Both the position numbers and the translations under genes were made by a program. DNA of 64,000 bases from JAUXFS01 sp050329575 (lineage in GTDB: Bacteria > Pseudomonadota > Alphaproteobacteria > Rhodospirillales > Defluviicoccaceae): positions 23,710-87,709 of the forward strand of contig JBHJOP010000041.1 of the NCBI GenBank assembly GCA_050329575.1. The letters run 5' to 3'. Shown here one piece after another: positions 1 to 7,791 of this stretch; position 1 is the stretch's first letter; each line of letters starts with the position of its first letter. The notes beneath the pieces are model-generated. The model saw only the letters and a program-made list of their open reading frames with translations, did no database searches and was not told the DNA's origin.

Positions 1-2739
1 GAGCCGCCGCGGGCGATCGCCATCCTCGGGGACGTTCCCGCCCTCGCCCTCGACTGCGCCATGCGCCGCGGCGGCTGGCCCTACCAGGCACTGCTCGCCC
101 GCGTCGACACCGGAACCTTCCTCGGCGAGGCGATCCCGGCCGCGGCACCGGTGGTCGAACGGGCGATCGGGGTCCTGTCGGGGCGCGCCGACAGTGCCGA
201 GCCGGCGGCCTCGGCACCGGCCGGCATCGCCGGTCTGGAGGCGCGCGTCGCCGCCAGGCTGTACAGCGCCGGCGATCTCGGCGGCTATCGTGACCTGCTC
301 CGCCTCGCCCAGTACTACAACTATCAGGGATTGTATGCGGAGGCTGAGAAACGTTACCGCCAAGCGCTGGACCTGCAGCTGAGAGTGGTGTCGGACAACA
401 GCGGCGGCCTCGCCTTCGCGCTCATGCATCTGGCGCTCGAACTCAGCAACCAGGAGCGGTTCGCCGCCGCCGACCATCTGTTCGCGCGCGCCGAGGCAGT
501 GGTTCCGTTCTCCTTCGATCCGACCGACGAGGCCCGCCTGACCGGATATCTCGCCATCCACTACGCCAATCAGCGACGGTTCGGCCGCGCCTTGGAGTTC
601 GCGCGGCAAGCCACGGCGTCGCGGACCGAACTGGCGCGGGACTTCCGGCCGGACCTGTTCGGCGGCTCGCGACCGACCGGCGCCGACGCCCGGTTGCTCG
701 GTGCATCCGGCGTCGCGCTGCCGCTGTCGTCGGAGATCGTTCTCGTCGGCCGCGCCGAAACGGCGCTCGGTGACGTCGTGCAGAGCAAATACCTGGAAGG
801 GGCGATGCTGCTCCGGCAAGGCGAGTTCGATGCCGCCGACATGGCGTTCGCGGAGGCCCTGGCGATTCTGGAGCTGGAACCGAGGGTTCCGCGACGTTGG
901 TTGCCGCAGATCCAGTGGCTGCAAGCAATGACCGCCGAACGGCGCGGCGCCCTCGCCGAGGCCGAGGCGCTGCTGTTGCGATCGATCGACGCCCAGAGGA
1001 CGGACGCCGGCGGCTCGCGCAACGAGGCGCTGACGTTGATCGCCCTCGGCCGCCTGTATGCGCGGCAGGATCGCTCGGACGAGGCGTTCGCCGCCTTCCA
1101 CGAGGGCTTCGAACTGATCCGGGAACGCGGCGGCGGCCTCTCCTTCCGCGACGTGCAACCCTACTTTCAACTCGCCTTCGCCACCGCCGAACGCCGACCG
1201 GACGACCGCCGACGGCTGTTTGCCGAGCTGTTCTCGGTCGGACAACTGGTTCGCGAGAGCTCCACCGCGCAAACCATCGCTCTCGCCGCGGCCAGGCTGT
1301 CGGCCAGCGACAAGGCGGTCGGTACGCTGATCCGCGACCTCCAGGACGCCCGCCGCCGCCGCGACACGGTCCGTCAAGCGCTCATTCGGGCGAGGGCCGA
1401 TCCGGCCGCCCTGCCGCCGCAACTGGAGGCGCTGGAAGCGCAAGCCGGTGCCACCGCCGACGAAGTCGCGGCTCTCGAGAGGCAGGTTCAGGCCGCCGCG
1501 CCACGCTACAACCAGCTGGTCGATGCACCGGTCACCCTCGACCAGGTGGTCGCCGCCCTCGGCGCCGACGAGGCCTTGTGGCAGATCCTCCTCGGTCCCG
1601 CATTCTCGGTCGCCCTGTTCGTCGACCGGGACGGCGTCGAGGCCTATCCGATCGACCTCGGCGAGCGCGACGCCCGGGAGTTCGTCGCCCTCCTGCGGGC
1701 CCCGTTCGACACCATCGTCGGCGCGGCGTTCGACGTCCCGCGAGCGCACGCGTTGTTCCGCCTGTTGTTCGGACCGGTCGAGCAGCGACTGGCGCGCACC
1801 AAGCACCTGATCACCGTCGCCGCTGGGCCCTTGCTCAGCCTGCCGTTCGGCGTTCTCGTCGCCGAACCGCCGCAGGTCGACGATGCCACGGACTATACGA
1901 AGGTGGCCTGGCTCGCCCGCAGCCAGGCGATCACGCTCACGCCTTCGGTCCAGTCGTTCATCAACCTGCGCACCACCGCCCGCGCGTCGCGCGCGTCGAG
2001 GGCGATGATCGGGTTCGGTGATTTCGTGCCGGAACGCGATGCCGACGCCATTCTCCGGCGGCGGGACCTTGCGGAGGTCTGCCGCCAGGAGATGCTCGCC
2101 GTGGCGGCGATGCCACCGCTGCCGAACACCGCCACCGAACTGAGGGCCGTCGCCCGCGCACTCGGTGGCGGCGGCACGGTGGTTCTCGGCAAGGATTTCA
2201 CGGAACAGGCGGTCGCCGGAGCGAAGCTGTCGGACTATCGAATCGTCTACTTCGCGACCCATGCCCTGTTGCCGTTCGATTTCACGTGCTGGCCGGAGCC
2301 GATGCTGATCGCCTCCGCCTCGTCGGCGGACGACGACGACGGCCTCCTGGTGTCGAGCGAGATCCTGGAGCTCGATCTCGATGCGGATCTCGTCGTGCTG
2401 TCGGCGTGCAACACTGGCGGACCGGGCGGCGAAAGCGGCGGCGAGAGCCTGTCCGGTCTGGCGAGATCCTTCTTCTACGCCGGTGCGCGGGCGCTGATGG
2501 TCACCCACTGGCAGATCCCCGATGCCCCGACGGTGGCGTTGATGACCTCCGTGTTCGAAGCGCTGGCGACCGGTGCCGCGACCACCGCGGAGGCGATGAA
2601 ACGGGGACAGACGGCGATGATCGAGGGAGCCCGCTATGCCCATCCCCTCAACTGGGCGGCATTCAGCGTCATCGGCGACGGTGGTCGGCGGCCGGACGGG
2701 CCGGGCCTGGCGGCACTCGGATCGTTGCCGACGCGATGA
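1..2739 (+). CDS. TPR-CHAT domain protein (caspase-like peptidase), 5' end outside window
   Basis: The reading frame is open from base 1, so the real start lies upstream; the ATG at 61 is internal or an alternative. About 912 residues are visible. The N-terminal half is helical with degenerate TPR-like repeats (roughly codons 70-210 and 240-370 counted from the ATG at 61), followed by a coiled-coil-like stretch rich in R, A and E. The C-terminal ~370 residues form a CHAT domain (Caspase HetF Associated with TPRs), recognisable from YFATHA (His codon 2260-2262) and LSACNTG (Cys codon 2407-2409), the expected His-Cys dyad of clan CD peptidases. The end reads HWQIPD...NWAAFSVIGD, typical of CHAT. 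Its stop overlaps the start of the cyclase gene (ATGA), so the two are translationally coupled. The substrate is unknown. The CHAT assignment is firm; protease activity is inferred from the dyad. Confidence 0.9.
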   Translation, partial: EPPRAIAILGDVPALALDCAMRRGGWPYQALLARVDTGTFLGEAIPAAAPVVERAIGVLSGRADSAEPAASAPAGIAGLEARVAARLYSAGDLGGYRDLLRLAQYYNYQGLYAEAEKRYRQALDLQLRVVSDNSGGLAFALMHLALELSNQERFAAADHLFARAEAVVPFSFDPTDEARLTGYLAIHYANQRRFGRALEFARQATASRTELARDFRPDLFGGSRPTGADARLLGASGVALPLSSEIVLVGRAETALGDVVQSKYLEGAMLLRQGEFDAADMAFAEALAILELEPRVPRRWLPQIQWLQAMTAERRGALAEAEALLLRSIDAQRTDAGGSRNEALTLIALGRLYARQDRSDEAFAAFHEGFELIRERGGGLSFRDVQPYFQLAFATAERRPDDRRRLFAELFSVGQLVRESSTAQTIALAAARLSASDKAVGTLIRDLQDARRRRDTVRQALIRARADPAALPPQLEALEAQAGATADEVAALERQVQAAAPRYNQLVDAPVTLDQVVAALGADEALWQILLGPAFSVALFVDRDGVEAYPIDLGERDAREFVALLRAPFDTIVGAAFDVPRAHALFRLLFGPVEQRLARTKHLITVAAGPLLSLPFGVLVAEPPQVDDATDYTKVAWLARSQAITLTPSVQSFINLRTTARASRASRAMIGFGDFVPERDADAILRRRDLAEVCRQEMLAVAAMPPLPNTATELRAVARALGGGGTVVLGKDFTEQAVAGAKLSDYRIVYFATHALLPFDFTCWPEPMLIASASSADDDDGLLVSSEILELDLDADLVVLSACNTGGPGGESGGESLSGLARSFFYAGARALMVTHWQIPDAPTVALMTSVFEALATGAATTAEAMKRGQTAMIEGARYAHPLNWAAFSVIGDGGRRPDGPGLAALGSLPTR

Positions 2740-4691
2740 CCTTCGGGTGGAGGTCGTTCAAGGACTTGGCGTCGCTGACGGCGTTCGTCGTCTGCGCGGC
2801 GCTGATCTGTCTTGCCTTGACCCGCTTCGTGCCGCTGATCGGATCGGCGGAGCGCTGGATCGAGGACCTTCGCATCAGCATGCTGGTCCCGGCCGAGCCG
2901 CCGCACCCGGACATCGTCGTCGTCGCCGTCACCGAGGACACCCTCGCCCAGCTGCCCTACCGATCGCCGGTCGATCGCGACTTCGTCGCCGATCTCGTCG
3001 CCTGGCTGGATGCCGCGGGAGCGCGGATCATCGTCGTCGACATGCTGTTCGACCAACCGACGGAACCGGCGAAGGACGACCGGCTGCGGCGGACCCTGCT
3101 CGCCGCCGAGGCACCGGTCGTCGTCGCCTGGGCCGACCGGGACGAGCATCTCACCGAGCGCCAGGCGGTGTTCCTGCGCGCCTACCTGGAAGGGATCGAC
3201 CGCGGCTTCGCCAACCTGATGACGGATCCCCATCAGGGGACCGTCCGTTGGATCTATCCCGGTCGCTCCGACGCCGGGGAGTGGATCCCCGGCCTCGCCG
3301 GCGCGGTCGTCGCGGCGCTCGGCGGAACGCCTCCCGACCGGGCGCTTGCCCTCGCCTTTCGTCCGCCGCCGGGGCCGGGGGCGGCCCCGTTCCGCACCTT
3401 CCCGGCCCACGCCGTGAAACTGCTGCCGCCGGCGTGGTTGGCGGGCAAGATCGTGTTCATCGGTCCCGATCTTCCCCACCTCGATCGCCACCGGATCCCG
3501 CGGCTGGGGGAAGGCGCGGGAACGGGAAGTGACGCGCCCGGGGTGATCATCCACGCCCATGCGGTGGCGCAGCTGCTCGACGGCCGAACAGCACCGGCGA
3601 TCGACCCTCGGGTGGAACTGGCGACGGTCCTGGCCGGCGCCCTGGTCGCGATGCTGATCGCCGCCATGAACCTGCCGGTCGGCATCCATACGGTGATCGG
3701 CGTCAGCACCTTCGTCGCCGTCTGGCTCGGCGGTTTCGCCCTGTTCGCCGTCGGCGGACCGCTGATTCCGCTGGTCTCGACCAGCCTCGCCTTCGCGCTC
3801 ACGTTCGCGTTCGGAAACGCCGTCTGGCGCGGGCGGATGCGACGACAGCGCGACTTCATCCGTGGCGCCTTCTCGCATTTCACCTCGCCTTCGGTGGTCG
3901 ACCAACTCATCGCCGATCCGAGCTCGCTGCGCCCGGGTGGCGAGAAACGCGAGATCACCTGCCTGTTCACCGACATCGCCGGCTTCACGTCATGGATCGA
4001 GCAGTCCGACCCCGAGGCCGCGGTGTCTACCCTCAACGCCTATCTCGACACCATGTGCCGGATCGTCTTCGACCACGGCGGCACCATCGACAAGATCGTC
4101 GGCGATGCGCTGCACGTGTTCTTCGGCGTCCCCCTGCACCAGCCGGACCATCCCGAGCGGGCGGTCCGCTGCGCCCTCGCCCTCGATGCCTTCGGCGCCG
4201 ACTTCGCTGCCCGACAGCAGGCCGAGGGCGTGCGGTTCGGCACCACCCGCATCGGAGTGCACACCGGTCCGGCAGTGGTCGGGAATTTCGGCGGAGAACG
4301 CTTCTTCGACTACACGGCGCACGGCGACACCGTCAACACCGCGGCACGCCTGGAAGGCGCCAACAAGTTCCTGGGCTCCCGGATCTGCGCCAGCGGCAGC
4401 ACGGTCCGGGGCTGTCGCGACATTCCGTTCCGGCCGATCGCAGTCGTGATCCTCTATGGCAAGAGAGAGCCGCTGGAAATCTACGAACCGTTGAGTGACG
4501 GCGTGCTGACGCGCACCGATGTTGCCAAATACCTTGCAGCATACGCGCTGATGCGGGAACATGATCCGTTGGCCGGTGATGCGTTCCGCGCGCTCGTCGA
4601 CGCCCATCCGGACGACCCGATCGCGCGCTTGCACGCCCGTCGCTTGGCGGCCGGCGAAACTGGGAATGTCATCACCTTCGAGGGGAAATGA
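2736..4691 (+). CDS. CHASE2-sensor class III adenylate/guanylate cyclase
   Basis: 651 residues. The ATG at 2736 overlaps the preceding stop (ATGA) and begins with a membrane segment, so this start is preferred over open frame further upstream. Order: one N-terminal transmembrane helix (about 10-30), a CHASE2 extracytoplasmic sensor (about 35-290, with the characteristic VVVAVTEDTL start), a cluster of C-terminal membrane helices (about 290-385), then a class III cyclase domain (about 400-600). Metal-binding aspartates are seen in FTDIAGF and KIVGD, and the transition-state motif in DTVNTAARLE. The Lys of DKIVGD and Thr of DYTAHGD fit ATP as substrate (class IIIb type), but substrate choice is inference. 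The sensor should face the periplasm and the catalytic domain the cytoplasm. It is coupled to the CHAT gene before it and to the secreted protein after it. Confidence 0.92.
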   Translation: MTFGWRSFKDLASLTAFVVCAALICLALTRFVPLIGSAERWIEDLRISMLVPAEPPHPDIVVVAVTEDTLAQLPYRSPVDRDFVADLVAWLDAAGARIIVVDMLFDQPTEPAKDDRLRRTLLAAEAPVVVAWADRDEHLTERQAVFLRAYLEGIDRGFANLMTDPHQGTVRWIYPGRSDAGEWIPGLAGAVVAALGGTPPDRALALAFRPPPGPGAAPFRTFPAHAVKLLPPAWLAGKIVFIGPDLPHLDRHRIPRLGEGAGTGSDAPGVIIHAHAVAQLLDGRTAPAIDPRVELATVLAGALVAMLIAAMNLPVGIHTVIGVSTFVAVWLGGFALFAVGGPLIPLVSTSLAFALTFAFGNAVWRGRMRRQRDFIRGAFSHFTSPSVVDQLIADPSSLRPGGEKREITCLFTDIAGFTSWIEQSDPEAAVSTLNAYLDTMCRIVFDHGGTIDKIVGDALHVFFGVPLHQPDHPERAVRCALALDAFGADFAARQQAEGVRFGTTRIGVHTGPAVVGNFGGERFFDYTAHGDTVNTAARLEGANKFLGSRICASGSTVRGCRDIPFRPIAVVILYGKREPLEIYEPLSDGVLTRTDVAKYLAAYALMREHDPLAGDAFRALVDAHPDDPIARLHARRLAAGETGNVITFEGK

Positions 4692-5428
4692 CCATGAAGT
4701 CGCGTTTGTGCCTGTTCGCCGTGTTGCTGGTGCTGTTGGTGCCGACCAGCGGTGAAACGTCGCAGTTGGTTGTCATCCAATCGTCGAACGACCAGATCCT
4801 GGCCGGCCAGCTTGTCGATGGCGCCAAGCCGCTGTCGCTGCCGGCCGGCGTCGAGATCACGTTGGTCGGCGAGGACGGCAAGATGACTCGGCTGAAAGGG
4901 CCGTTCTCCGGCCCGCCGCTGCCGTCGGCCGCGGCGGACGGCGATCCCAAGGTGGTCGCGGCGCTTTCGCGCCTGTTCGTCGCCGGCGGCCCCGGCACCA
5001 CCAGCCTCGGGGTTTTTCGCGGCTACGGCGCCACCGCCGACGCCCAGGGCGGCAATCCCCCGGACGTCTGGGCGGTCAACGTCTATCGCTCCGAGAGCCT
5101 TTGTGTTCCCGAGGGCTCGACGCCGACGCTGTGGCGGCCCGACCCCGGTCGCGACCTGTCGCTGATCGTCCTCCATCTGTCTACCGGCAAGGAGGGCATC
5201 GTCGGCTTCCCGGCGACGGTCCACCAGCAACCCTGGCCGGCCGGGGTGCCGCTGCTCGACGGCGGCGAGTACTCGCTGCGCGACGGCGCCAACATGTGGG
5301 AGCGCAAGCTGGTGCTGAAGGTGGTGCCGAACGGCCTGCCCAGCGAGGCCCATGGGGTCGCCTGGATGGCCGACAACGGCTGCCTGCGGCAGGCGCAGGC
5401 ACGCCTCGAGTCGCTGGCGGCGCGCTGA
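4688..5428 (+). CDS. secreted protein of unknown function, third gene of CHAT-cyclase operon
   Basis: 246 residues. The ATG at 4688 overlaps the cyclase stop (ATGA); an ATG at 4694 is an alternative. A Sec signal peptide is clear (positive MKSR, then a leucine/valine-rich core to about residue 22). The segment after it (LPAGVEITLVGEDGKMTRLKG) has the alternating beta pattern of a FecR-like or sandwich domain, but I do not recognise the family with certainty. No catalytic motif is visible; a Cys in the middle (SLCVPEGS) and one near the end (NGCL) could form a disulfide in the periplasm. Because it is translationally linked to a CHASE2 cyclase, a role as periplasmic partner or ligand-sensing accessory of that sensor is a reasonable inference only. 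Confidence 0.8.
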   Translation: MTMKSRLCLFAVLLVLLVPTSGETSQLVVIQSSNDQILAGQLVDGAKPLSLPAGVEITLVGEDGKMTRLKGPFSGPPLPSAAADGDPKVVAALSRLFVAGGPGTTSLGVFRGYGATADAQGGNPPDVWAVNVYRSESLCVPEGSTPTLWRPDPGRDLSLIVLHLSTGKEGIVGFPATVHQQPWPAGVPLLDGGEYSLRDGANMWERKLVLKVVPNGLPSEAHGVAWMADNGCLRQAQARLESLAAR

Positions 5429-5480
5429 CTACCCGCCGCGGGTCCGACGCAGGTCGCAAGGCGCGGCGCCCCGACTCCCG

Positions 5481-5570
5481 GGATGGGTGGCCGAGCGGTT
5501 GAAGGCACCGGTCTTGAAAACCGGCAGGCCCGCGAGGGTCTCGTGGGTTCGAATCCCACCCCATCCGCCA
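5481..5570 (+). tRNA. tRNA-Ser (anticodon UGA)
   Basis: A complete type II tRNA cloverleaf can be folded: acceptor GGATGGG (5481-5487) pairs with CCCATCC (5560-5566); anticodon stem CCGGT/ACCGG encloses the loop CTTGAAA with anticodon TGA at 5515-5517; a long variable arm follows; the T arm is GTGGG-TTCGAAT-CCCAC (5543-5559). Discriminator G and an encoded CCA end it at 5570. UGA reads serine UCA codons. It lies 52 bases after the secreted-protein gene on the same strand. Confidence 0.97.
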
Positions 5571-5603
5571 TCGACCCGAGAGGAACCGGGGTCGAACTTT
5601 CCC
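5571..5603 (+). terminator. rho-independent terminator after tRNA-Ser
   Basis: A perfect 7-bp inverted repeat TCGACCC/GGGTCGA (5571-5577 and 5589-5595) with an 11-base loop starts directly after the tRNA CCA and is followed by a pyrimidine-rich tail (ACTTTCCCCTCT). It would stop the tRNA transcript before the next gene. Confidence 0.6.
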
Positions 5604-5637
5604 CTCTGCTGTTATACGTTTGAGCCAAGAAACTCCA

Positions 5638-6201
5638 ATGAATGAGTTGCAGACCTTCTGCCGTCAGGTTCGCGATCGAACGGTCGAGCATCGCGAAGCG
5701 ATGAGGCGTGCGCAGATGGCGCCCGCGTTGCCCGCACAAATGGTTTCGATTCTGCGGCAAGAACTCGATTCGATGGTCCGCGCCATCTTCCTGCTTATGC
5801 AAGATGACCGCGAGTACCGCAACGAACTGATCACAGCCGCCATCACGGGCCAACGATGGATGCAGCCGGGGTCTCGCAGGCCTGTCACGGACAGGCAAAT
5901 GGTCGATCTCGTGGATCGTCTCCACAACTGGACACGCTCGGTCTACAAATACGGCTGTGCTTTCATCCATCTGTCGAATTTGCACGACCATGGCTCGCGA
6001 GACCCGCTATTCTCACTGCCCGATGAGGAACGCACCAGCATTCTCGAGCATATGCGGTATTACCATGGCGGCCCGCGTCAGCCGAACCCGACCTTTCACG
6101 ACCTCGTCCCCCTCCTGCCCCGCGTTTTCGAAAAGATTGCGGGAAATCTGGAATGCTATCTCAAGTATCTTGAACAGGGTCGTGATTTTGACGGGTCCTG
6201 A
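5638..6201 (+). CDS. hypothetical helical protein in the tRNA-Ser islet
   Basis: 187 residues from the ATG at 5638; a TTG at 5620 in the same frame is a weaker alternative. No strong Shine-Dalgarno sequence precedes either. The protein is predicted mostly alpha-helical, has no signal peptide or membrane segment, and carries an aromatic-rich segment with SVYKYGCAFIHLSNLHDH near residues 105-125. That segment vaguely recalls HEPN-like or DUF5677-type proteins of defence and toxin loci, but the canonical HEPN R-x4-6-H is not evident, so no function is assigned. Base composition is visibly more A+T rich and codon use less GC3-biased than the flanking core genes. Together with its position right behind a tRNA gene this suggests acquisition by transfer. 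Confidence 0.7.
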   Translation: MNELQTFCRQVRDRTVEHREAMRRAQMAPALPAQMVSILRQELDSMVRAIFLLMQDDREYRNELITAAITGQRWMQPGSRRPVTDRQMVDLVDRLHNWTRSVYKYGCAFIHLSNLHDHGSRDPLFSLPDEERTSILEHMRYYHGGPRQPNPTFHDLVPLLPRVFEKIAGNLECYLKYLEQGRDFDGS

Positions 6202-6219
6202 AGCCGGCTTCCTTCAGCG

Positions 6220-6732
6220 TTACCCGATCGGACGCGTCGCAAGCGTGAGAAACATACGCCGCTCCGGCCCGTCCAAGGACCGGAATCCGTGCGTGGCATA
6301 GAAGGACTGCGCCGCATCGTCGATCGGATCGACGACGATGACCGCCGCCGCCAACGTTTCCGCGGCGGCGAGCGTCCGCTCGACGGCGTCGGCGATGAGG
6401 ATGCCGCCGAGCCCGCGCCCGGCGACGGAGCGGTCGACGGCGAGGCGTCCCAGGAGCGCCGCCGGCACCGGATGGCGCGGCAACCTTTTCGCGACCTTGG
6501 GCGGCAGATGCGATGCCGTGACCGAGGTCGCACTCAGCGTGAAGAAACCGAGGATGCGGTCGGGGTCGTCAACGGCGACCGCCACGAAGGCGCGCGCGAT
6601 GCCGCGCCGGATGTCCTGGCCCGCCTGTTCGCGGAAATAGCGGTCGAGCGCCTCATTGCCGCAGTCAAAGGACGCGCGGTCGTGATGCGCGGCCAGAGGC
6701 TCGATGACGATCGAGCCGTCGGAAAAGCTCAC
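6220..6732 (-). CDS. GNAT acetyltransferase toxin (TacT/AtaT-like) of a type II TA pair
   Basis: 170 residues. Features of the GNAT toxin family are seen: the DCGNEALDRYFREQA segment near residue 24 that is hallmark for the TacT/AtaT group, and the acetyl-CoA pyrophosphate loop RSVAGRGLGG near residue 100, followed by a C-terminal YATHGF strand-helix. Such toxins acetylate the amino group of charged aminoacyl-tRNAs and block translation. Its start overlaps the end of the upstream DUF1778 gene by 4 bases (6729-6732), as expected for a co-translated antitoxin-toxin pair. The tRNA target of this copy cannot be read from sequence. Confidence 0.9.
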   Translation of the reverse strand: MSFSDGSIVIEPLAAHHDRASFDCGNEALDRYFREQAGQDIRRGIARAFVAVAVDDPDRILGFFTLSATSVTASHLPPKVAKRLPRHPVPAALLGRLAVDRSVAGRGLGGILIADAVERTLAAAETLAAAVIVVDPIDDAAQSFYATHGFRSLDGPERRMFLTLATRPIG

Positions 6733-7010
6733 CGGCGCACGACCCGGTCATGCTCGACAAGCGCGCGCGCGAGCCTTGCATTCGGTGCGGTCGGGTGGAG
6801 CAGCATGTCCTCGAAGCGCGCCCACTCCTGAGGCGTCAGGGTGATGACGTCGTGGGCGCGCGTGATCGCCTCCGCCTCGCCAAGCGCCACATCGACGACG
6901 AAATCGGTGAGCGTCTTCTCGGCGCAGGCCGCTGCGCGCTCAAGCTTGCGCTTGGCATCCGCGCTGACGCGCAGGCTGATCCGCTCTGGACGCTGAAGGG
7001 CTCGGGGCAT
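6729..7010 (-). CDS. DUF1778 ribbon-helix-helix antitoxin
   Basis: 93 residues. The N-terminal ISLRVSADAKRKLERAA segment is the ribbon-helix-helix DNA-binding domain of DUF1778 antitoxins, and the C-terminal half (about residues 50-93) is the part that wraps the GNAT toxin in this family. A good ribosome site (GGAG, 7 bases before the ATG) and a promoter with an internal palindrome lie just upstream. The family represses its own operon together with the toxin. Overlaps the toxin gene by 4 bases. Confidence 0.92.
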   Translation of the reverse strand: MPRALQRPERISLRVSADAKRKLERAAACAEKTLTDFVVDVALGEAEAITRAHDVITLTPQEWARFEDMLLHPTAPNARLARALVEHDRVVRR

Positions 7011-7049
7011 TGTATCGCTCCATCGAAGGTGTGGTCTCTCCTGTGTAGT

Positions 7050-7078
7050 AATGTACGCCTGACAGGCATACGTTTCAA
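7050..7078 (-). promoter_or_regulatory. TA promoter with operator between -35 and -10
   Basis: Reading the minus strand, TTGAAA (7078-7073) is followed after exactly 17 bases by TACATT (7055-7050), a good sigma70-type promoter. The spacer is almost completely occupied by a near-perfect 19-bp palindrome GTACGCCTGACAGGCATAC (7053-7071, plus strand; one mismatched pair besides the central base). A ribbon-helix-helix antitoxin bound there would block RNA polymerase, as in known DUF1778 operons. The leader to the antitoxin ATG is about 33 bases. Confidence 0.7.
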
Positions 7079-7270
7079 GCCTGTTTAGGCGGCGGACATC
7101 AATTAGGTTACCATTGTTAGACCGTCACGGCGCTCAAAGCGGCATACGCCAAAATCCGCCCGGTTGCGACGGCATGCGCACAACTACCCGGAGACGGTTA
7201 GATTCCGGCTCCTCTCCCTCCGCCAGTCCCGGCGACTGCGGGGCGGACGGTGATTTTCCGTCCGGCCCGC

Positions 7271-7762
7271 TCACCCTCCATCGTGGCGCGGATCCTCGAT
7301 CGTCACCGTCGGCTCGCAGGCGATCGGGAACGACACCGAGTTGGCGATGAAGCACAGCCGGTGGGCCTTCTCGTGCAGCGAGACGGCGAGCGCGGTGTCT
7401 GATCCGCCGACCACCACAACCCGCGGGCGGAGGACGACACCCGAGAACCTCCCGCCGCCGTCGGCGGCCTCGACCATCGTGCCCTCGGCCTCGTCGACGT
7501 AGCCGACGACGACCACGCCGGCATCGGCGCAGAGGTGCAGATACCACAGCATGTGACAGGCCGACACAGACGCGACCAGCAGGTCCTCCGGGCTGTAGCG
7601 GGTCGGATCACCGCGAAACGCCGGATCCGCGGACCCGGCGATCTCCGGCTTCCCGGCGGCAGCGATCACGTGTTCGCGGCCGTAATGCCGATATCCCGAC
7701 GTGCCGACGCCACGATCGCCGATCCAGTGCACCGTCGGCCGATAGCGATGGATCCTCTCCAC
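7271..7762 (-). CDS. OsmC/Ohr-family peroxiredoxin-like protein
   Basis: 163 residues from a GTG at 7762 that has an AGGAG ribosome site 3 bases before it; the open frame extends further but into the preceding SDR gene. The fold is that of OsmC: a first conserved Cys in SVSACHMLWYLH (about residue 77) and a second in HRLCFIANS (about residue 140), the pair that reduces organic hydroperoxides with dihydrolipoamide or similar thiols. It follows the SDR gene by about 30 bases on the same strand and is probably cotranscribed. The subgroup is closer to generic OsmC than to Ohr; substrate unknown. Confidence 0.88.
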   Translation of the reverse strand: MERIHRYRPTVHWIGDRGVGTSGYRHYGREHVIAAAGKPEIAGSADPAFRGDPTRYSPEDLLVASVSACHMLWYLHLCADAGVVVVGYVDEAEGTMVEAADGGGRFSGVVLRPRVVVVGGSDTALAVSLHEKAHRLCFIANSVSFPIACEPTVTIEDPRHDGG

Positions 7763-7791
7763 GGCTCCTCTTCCCCTGCTCGCGCCGATGA

